Source of the DNA: Leptotrichia sp. oral taxon 847
GTDB taxonomy: Bacteria > Fusobacteriota > Fusobacteriia > Fusobacteriales > Leptotrichiaceae
Assembly: GCF_001553645.1 (NCBI RefSeq)
Contig: NZ_CP014231.1
Span: 1,798,001-1,862,000, forward strand
Length of the DNA stretch: 64,000 nucleotides
Reading direction: 5' to 3'
Under the pieces are notes generated by a model, which saw nothing but the letters and a program-made list of their open reading frames with translations, searched no databases and was not told the DNA's origin. How positions within the stretch are numbered: position 1 is the first letter of the stretch; each line of letters opens with the position of its first letter. Positions 59,075 to 64,000 of the stretch are shown here, piece after piece. A program made the position numbers and the translations under genes.

Positions 59075-59575
59075 ATGGATTTAGAGAGAAAATACACTGA
59101 AGCAGAAAAAGAAGCTATCAATATGTCAAGAGAAATGGCAGGACTAGGACCGTTGGAGCAAGAAGAAAAAAATGAAACAATAGGAGCAGCGGAGGTAAAA
59201 ACTGTTGAGCCCCAAATAGTTGCTGAAACGGCCGAAGAAATAAAAGAAAGAAGAAATAAAAATGAGAGAAGGAGAATAAAACAGCAAGGAGGATTAAGAC
59301 CAAAACAGATATTTAAATACACTTTGATTAGCTGGGATGGGAAACCGAAAGATGTGGGTTGCACATATCCGACTACAAGACAAGCGTCGAAATATTCAAA
59401 AATGGATTTTGATCCTGTTACTGGGAAAGGAGTACTTAATTTTGGTGATATAGTCGATTGTTTTTATAATGATGACCTGTTGCCACGGTTTGACTTTGAG
59501 GACTTTCCATCAAGTGAAATTATTGGATTAGGTGTGTTTTTATCGGAAGTGGTAAGAAATCCCTTCCTTAAATAA
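59075..59575 (+). CDS. Tail assembly chaperone (G-like)
   Basis: 166 residues from ATG 59075 (SD AAGGAG). Acidic and basic helical N-terminus, then a compact domain ending GVFLSEVVRNPFLK. It lies just before the tape measure gene, where the G/GT chaperone pair is found in nearly all tailed phages. Its 3' end overlaps a second open frame suited to translational frameshifting. Confidence 0.7.
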   Translation: MDLERKYTEAEKEAINMSREMAGLGPLEQEEKNETIGAAEVKTVEPQIVAETAEEIKERRNKNERRRIKQQGGLRPKQIFKYTLISWDGKPKDVGCTYPTTRQASKYSKMDFDPVTGKGVLNFGDIVDCFYNDDLLPRFDFEDFPSSEIIGLGVFLSEVVRNPFLK

Positions 59576-59840
59576 GAATCCAGCATTTTTTCATGAAGGG
59601 AAAATATATTTTAATAAAGATGAAATGCTAAAAGATATAACTGAAATTGAAAATTTAGCATTTCAGTTAGAAATAAATGAGAATTTTAAAAGTTTTAATT
59701 CTTTTGTTTTTTTAAAAAGATATAACGAAAATAAAATCTCTGAAAAAGAGTTCGAAACTTTTTTGAAAATGTGCTTTTATGATACAGAAATTCAAAAAGC
59801 AAAAGAAAGAGAACGGAAAAAGATTAAGAAAGGAAGATAA
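59556..59840 (+). CDS. Frameshift extension of the tail chaperone (T-like)
   Basis: Frame open from 59556 to TAA 59838-59840, about 94 codons, EIPSLNKNPAFFHEGKYIFNKDEMLKDITEIENL... It has no SD of its own near the first ATG (59625). It joins the upstream frame by a +1 shift in AAT CCC TTC CTT AAA TAA (59558-59575). CCC-T is a known +1-prone sequence in phage genes. The tape measure ATG follows immediately. Confidence 0.6.
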   Translation, partial: EIPSLNKNPAFFHEGKIYFNKDEMLKDITEIENLAFQLEINENFKSFNSFVFLKRYNENKISEKEFETFLKMCFYDTEIQKAKERERKKIKKGR

Positions 59841-62800
59841 ATGGCTAGTGGAGTAGGAGTTACTTATGAGTTAGAGTTTGTTATTAAAGATAAAAACGCA
59901 AAGCAATGGATACAATCAATGCAAAAAGAAGCTGAAAAACTAGCTAAAACATTAGACAAAGTTAGTTTAAATAATTTTAATAAGCAAATACAGAATATGC
60001 AAAAGCATTTGCAAGCACAAGGGGATAAACTTAAATCTCAAATGAAAACGGCTCAAGAAATGATGAAAACGCTTGGAACTGGTAAAACTGTAAAAAGTGG
60101 GTTGGATAATGTAAAAAAAGAAACACAAGAGGCTAAAAAGAAAATGGATGATTTGAATAAAGCTAAAGAAGCAGTTGGAAAGTCGGTTAAGAATCCTCTT
60201 GGAAACGTGGCTAAAGGTGCTGACAGTGCAATGAAAAAAGTTAAAGGGCTTTTAAATAAAGTTCGTGATGGAGCATTGTATAAGGCAGGAAGTTTTATTA
60301 CACAAGCTGGAATGGAAGCGTTGCAGGAATATGGACAAACTGATTATGAATTACGTGGCGCTTCTGCCAAAACAGGTGGATATGGTGTTGATTTAAAAGA
60401 GTATAGGCGACTAACTAAAAAAGTTGGAGGAGATACAAAATTTAATAACTTAGATGTTGCACAAGCTATTAATTCAGGAGCAACTTTAGGAATTAAAAAA
60501 GACGAAATGAAACAAATAATTCCAGCAGCTGCAAATTTAGCGCAAGCGTTCAATTCAGACATAACACCAGCTCTTGAAATGGTTAAAATGCACATGAACT
60601 CTTATCAGTTATCTGCGAAAGAGGTCCAAAAAGTTACTGATATGATAGCTGTTACATCAAAAAATACAGCGGCTGATTTGCCAAGATTGGCTGAAGGATT
60701 TAAATACGTCGGAGCGTCCGGAAAAGCGTTAGGAGTACCACTTGAAACTGTTTATGCTATGTTAGGTAAAATGAATGATAACGGATTAACAGGGTCAACA
60801 GCAGGTACTGGATTAAATCAAATGTTTGAAAGTTTGAAAGATTTAAAAAAACGTGGAAAACTTGAAGATTTAATTGGTAAGGTTACAGATGAAAAAGGTA
60901 ATTTACAAGATATGGTTTCGATTGTTGAAAGATTAAAAGGTGTAACTGACAAAATGGGTAACGCGGATAAAGCTGGAGTATTAAAAGCTATATTCGGAGT
61001 ACAAGGAGGTAGAGCCGCCAATACGCTATTGAATGGAAGTATAGAAGACTTGAAAAAGCTTCAAAATGAAATAAAAAATAGTAGTGGGGTAGCTAAGCAA
61101 TTGAGTGACTTTATGATGCAAGGAAGTGCAGGAGCGGTTGAAACTTTAATGGGAACAATGTCAAGTACGTTTGCAGCGGTATTTGACTCATTAGAGCCTT
61201 TATTAGTTCCTGTTGCAGGGTTATTCATGGGAATAGCTGAAGCAATTGGACAGGTAGCAGAAAAAGCGCCTTGGCTATTGCAATTAGTTTCTATTTTGGG
61301 AGCTTTAGTAATTGGAGAAATGGTATTTAATAAAATGAAATCAAGCATTGGGCCTTTCATTTCTGGGATAAAAGAAGCTATTGCAAGTGTTAGCTTATTA
61401 AAAATAGTTCTTTACGGACTATTGGCGATTGGTTTAGTAGTTATATTTAATATGTTTAAGCAATGGCAAGATTATTTGCAACAAAATGCTGACGTAAACA
61501 AAGTGTGGACGGCTACATTACAAAGTTTAGGGAGTGCATTAGGAGCAATCAGCGACTTGATAATGGCTGTTGTAGGTGCGTTATTTGGATTTAGTACAAA
61601 ATCAAAAGATGCAAAGGATAAAACGCAAATTTGGGGAATGACAGCTGATGAAGTTAAGCAAAAATTGGAATCTTTCAAAGAAAAAGTTGATGCATTTGCT
61701 CAAAAAGTGCAAGAGATGACTAAATGGGTAGAGCAAAATAAAGAAACAGTGAGACTTTGGGGAACTGTATTTTTAGGATTAGCAGCTGGAATTGGAATTT
61801 TATGGGCTTTAGTTGCAGCGCAATCAGCCTTTAATGCAGTAGCTGCCTTAAATCCATATGTTTTAATTGCAACAGCTATAATTGCAGCAATAATGGCAAT
61901 AGTAGCTGTGATAATGTATTTGTGGAACACAAACGAAGGATTCAGAAATGCAATAATAACAGCTTGGAATGCAATTGCTCAATGCTGGTCTTTTGTAAGT
62001 TCTGTATTTTCAGGAATGGTAGGTGGCATTATTAATTGGATGACACAATTGTGGGCACAAAGCGAAGTGTTTAGGGAACTTATAACTACCACTTGGAACC
62101 TTATTGCAGCGATTTTTCAATTGGTCGGAGCTATAATTAGCGGAATTGTTATGGCAATTATTAATGCTGTATCGAGTTTTATTGGAGCGATAATAAATGC
62201 TTATAATACAAATTCAACTTTTCATGCAGTTGTGTCAGCTGCTTGGAGTGCAATAGGGGCGTTAATTCCTGCTGTAATTGGAATGATAGTTGGAGGTCCA
62301 GTTGGAATGTTTATAGGCGCATTAGTAAGTTTATACGCTCATAATCAAACTGCGAGAAATTTAATAAATGCAGCCTGGAACGCAATTAAATCAGCTGTAT
62401 CATCAGCAATATCAGCAATAATAAGTAGGATTCAATCCGCTATATCTGCTGTGCAAGGGTTAATAAATGCTTTTCAATCGGCTAGTAAATTAGATTGGGA
62501 CGGAATAAAAGCTGGTGGAGCACAATTTGTAGGAGGAATCAAAGGGATTGTTACAGGTAAACACGCGGTAGGAACTAATAATTTTCAAGCACAAGGTGGC
62601 GGAGGAATGACTACTATCGACGAGCACGGAGATGAAGCTATTTGGTTACCTAATGGTTCTATGATTGCGAGAAATACAACAACTAATGATATACTGAACA
62701 ATTTAAAATCTATTAAAGCTAATACTCGTGGTGGGTTGAAAGAAAGTGGGACAGTCGTTACAAATAATAATCATTTTGTATTTAATGTTAGTGGAAATGA

Positions 62801-62852
62801 TGAAACACTAAATGAATTAAAAAATGAACTTGAAAAATTAGGAATAGTTTAG
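59841..62852 (+). CDS. Tail tape measure protein
   Basis: 1003 residues. An N-terminal coiled region (1-150) is followed by the TP901-type core (ASAKTGGYGVDLKEYRRLTKKVGGDTKFNNLDVAQAI...GLTGSTAGTGLNQMFESLKDL). Then come long hydrophobic stretches (about 450-560 and 635-845) with repeated TW/AW and NTNxxF segments, and a C-terminal globular tip. It sets tail length and is carried in the tube. SD AAAGGAAG. Confidence 0.93.
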   Translation: MASGVGVTYELEFVIKDKNAKQWIQSMQKEAEKLAKTLDKVSLNNFNKQIQNMQKHLQAQGDKLKSQMKTAQEMMKTLGTGKTVKSGLDNVKKETQEAKKKMDDLNKAKEAVGKSVKNPLGNVAKGADSAMKKVKGLLNKVRDGALYKAGSFITQAGMEALQEYGQTDYELRGASAKTGGYGVDLKEYRRLTKKVGGDTKFNNLDVAQAINSGATLGIKKDEMKQIIPAAANLAQAFNSDITPALEMVKMHMNSYQLSAKEVQKVTDMIAVTSKNTAADLPRLAEGFKYVGASGKALGVPLETVYAMLGKMNDNGLTGSTAGTGLNQMFESLKDLKKRGKLEDLIGKVTDEKGNLQDMVSIVERLKGVTDKMGNADKAGVLKAIFGVQGGRAANTLLNGSIEDLKKLQNEIKNSSGVAKQLSDFMMQGSAGAVETLMGTMSSTFAAVFDSLEPLLVPVAGLFMGIAEAIGQVAEKAPWLLQLVSILGALVIGEMVFNKMKSSIGPFISGIKEAIASVSLLKIVLYGLLAIGLVVIFNMFKQWQDYLQQNADVNKVWTATLQSLGSALGAISDLIMAVVGALFGFSTKSKDAKDKTQIWGMTADEVKQKLESFKEKVDAFAQKVQEMTKWVEQNKETVRLWGTVFLGLAAGIGILWALVAAQSAFNAVAALNPYVLIATAIIAAIMAIVAVIMYLWNTNEGFRNAIITAWNAIAQCWSFVSSVFSGMVGGIINWMTQLWAQSEVFRELITTTWNLIAAIFQLVGAIISGIVMAIINAVSSFIGAIINAYNTNSTFHAVVSAAWSAIGALIPAVIGMIVGGPVGMFIGALVSLYAHNQTARNLINAAWNAIKSAVSSAISAIISRIQSAISAVQGLINAFQSASKLDWDGIKAGGAQFVGGIKGIVTGKHAVGTNNFQAQGGGGMTTIDEHGDEAIWLPNGSMIARNTTTNDILNNLKSIKANTRGGLKESGTVVTNNNHFVFNVSGNDETLNELKNELEKLGIV

Positions 62853-62862
62853 GAGGTATAGA

Positions 62863-63456
62863 ATGCAAGTATTAGATTTTTTAAAAAAAGCAATCGTAGG
62901 GTTTGAAGCACAAAAAGATAGACTTGAAAAAATGTATTTAAAATATTTTGGCATAAAACCTAATGGATTTTTAGGAACTATACCTCTTTTAGTAATTTCG
63001 ACTGATTATAGTCAAGACAATGAAATAACAGGCTACAAATCGTATTTAAAAGATAATTTTAATGAAAATATGTTTGTAAATCCGTATACATTAAAAATTG
63101 AGGTGATTTTACACGGCAAAGAGTGGAAAGATGAACTTGAGAAATTAGTTAAAGAATCAAAAAAAAGGAATTACACAACATTTATGTATACTAAATTCGA
63201 TAAGGTGTATGCTCCACTCGCAATAACTAGTGTCAGTTACTCAGAAAATTATCAAAATTATACTAGCATAAAAGTTTCAATAAATTTAAAAGAAGTAAAT
63301 TTGTTAAAATTTACTACAACTGACGGAAAGACTACAACGAGTGCTTATGATCCAGGAACTAATACCCAAAATCGAGAAATGTCTGAAGTTTCAATGAGCG
63401 AATCAATGAAAGGTGGACTTGGAGATGATCCTAGAACAGGAGATATTAAAGCATGA
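62863..63456 (+). CDS. Baseplate or tail-tip protein
   Basis: 197 residues. The N-terminal domain (FLGTIPLLVISTDYSQDNEITGYKSYLKDNFNENMFVNPYTLKIEVILHG) resembles the Dit-like N-terminal domain of phage tail proteins. The C-terminus is Ser/Thr/Gly-rich. It directly follows the tape measure gene. SD AGGAGG. Confidence 0.65.
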   Translation: MQVLDFLKKAIVGFEAQKDRLEKMYLKYFGIKPNGFLGTIPLLVISTDYSQDNEITGYKSYLKDNFNENMFVNPYTLKIEVILHGKEWKDELEKLVKESKKRNYTTFMYTKFDKVYAPLAITSVSYSENYQNYTSIKVSINLKEVNLLKFTTTDGKTTTSAYDPGTNTQNREMSEVSMSESMKGGLGDDPRTGDIKA

Positions 63457-63788
63457 GAAAATTATATAGTTTTGATATTTTATATAAGAAAAATAAAAAA
63501 AGTAGTTATAGAATTTTATTAGGCGATGGAGAAAAAACGTTGTTAGTTACATTGGAAATTTACAATATAAAAGAACTTTGGTATTTAGATATAAAAACTG
63601 ATAATGAAAATTTACATATGGGTCAGAGAATTAATGCATACGAAGATTTGTTCTTATTGTGCAGAAGACGATATAAAGAATTTCCAAATGTCAAAATGAT
63701 AGCTTTGCCAATCAATTTGAATGGCTTTGATGTTGAGTTTACAACAGAAACAGCTGGAATATTACAGGATATTATGGTGGTGGTTTAA
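63453..63788 (+). CDS. Baseplate plug-like protein (Pam3 gp18 type)
   Basis: 111 residues, beta-rich: YRILLGDGEKTLLVTLEIYNIKELWYLDIKT...GQRINAYEDLFLLCRR...LNGFDVEFTTETAG. This is the small plug protein pattern described for the contractile cyanophage Pam3 and found in many myophages. It supports a contractile tail. It overlaps the previous gene by 4 bp. Confidence 0.7.
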   Translation: MRKLYSFDILYKKNKKSSYRILLGDGEKTLLVTLEIYNIKELWYLDIKTDNENLHMGQRINAYEDLFLLCRRRYKEFPNVKMIALPINLNGFDVEFTTETAGILQDIMVVV

Positions 63789-64000
63789 TGGCTGAGAACA
63801 TAGGAAATGCAAAAAATAACGGAGTAAATAATAATAATTACTATATTTTGTGGGACAGATATGCAAAAGTAACTTTTAAAGTAAAAAATGGAGATGAAAC
63901 AGAGGAGATCGAATTTGAAAGATTTCAAGTTGAAAATGGAGTTGATTATTCGCCAGATTTCGAGATACAAACTGAATTTGATATAACAGAAAGCACTAAT
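63788..64000 (+). CDS. Baseplate protein, partial (runs off the window)
   Basis: ATG 63788 overlaps the preceding stop. The visible 71 codons (MAENIGNAKNNGVNNNNYYILWDRYAKVTFKV...) form strands and include VENGVDYSPDFEIQTEFDI. It is probably the baseplate hub that normally follows the plug. The 3' end is not in the window. Confidence 0.65.
   Translation, partial: MAENIGNAKNNGVNNNNYYILWDRYAKVTFKVKNGDETEEIEFERFQVENGVDYSPDFEIQTEFDITESTN

Noticed and set aside
1-64000. tRNA, rRNA, CRISPR arrays and insertion sequences
   Set aside because: No cloverleaf, rRNA core, regularly spaced repeat array or transposase was recognised by reading; a covariance or profile scan was not available.

Overview
The window is low-GC, AT-rich bacterial DNA. 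A diderm cell is implied by two LPS-export permeases (lptF, lptG) and the heptose enzyme gmhA. With the low-GC codon use, the arg cluster and a LysR-linked sucrose-6-phosphate hydrolase, this points to the Fusobacteriota, most likely a Leptotrichia-like member of the Leptotrichiaceae. That placement is inferred from gene style, not from a database search.

Layout. 1-8260: rightward envelope block (secF, alr, cvpA-like, lptF, lptG, M16 peptidase, rodA, RluA-type pseudouridine synthase). 8430-11703: accD-accA, a short cinA and a small carbonic-anhydrase-like protein. 11769-17103 (minus): YgjP-type peptidase, CCA-adding enzyme fused to a NUDIX domain, rsmB, scrB; a LysR regulator diverges from scrB. 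18392: gmhA. 19060-26790: arginine synthesis, argC-argJ-argB-(TPR protein)-argD-(secreted protein)-argF. 26961-28358: an orphan toxin-like domain, a HEAT-type immunity-like protein and a DUF4291 gene cut short next to a phage integrase.

28.3 kb to the end is one prophage whose right end lies beyond the window. It has a leftward early module (integrase, Xis-like protein, Gp157, SSB, ERF annealase, methyltransferase), a lysogeny switch (repressor, ImmA peptidase, Cro-like protein) with repeated operators, a replication module (initiator with internal iterons, helicase-loader-like protein, RusA, MazG-like, Rha), an OLD-family ATPase/nuclease cargo gene, and a packaging/head/tail module of contractile type (terminase, portal, MuF, scaffold, capsid, sheath, tube, tail chaperones, tape measure, baseplate).

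Most notable signals: (1) upstream of argC, a promoter, a 26-codon leader peptide with four Arg codons in its first ten, a pairing antiterminator and an intrinsic terminator, which together form a ribosome-mediated arginine attenuator candidate; (2) three genes whose Shine-Dalgarno is separated from ATG by exactly 1 nt + hairpin + 9 nt with matching stem arms; (3) three chromosomal genes each lacking a single A in a poly-A tract, including essential accD; (4) near-identical promoter-operator cassettes in the prophage switch; (5) iterons inside the prophage initiator gene; (6) an in-frame TGA, an 11-bp tandem duplication and a probable programmed frameshift in prophage genes.
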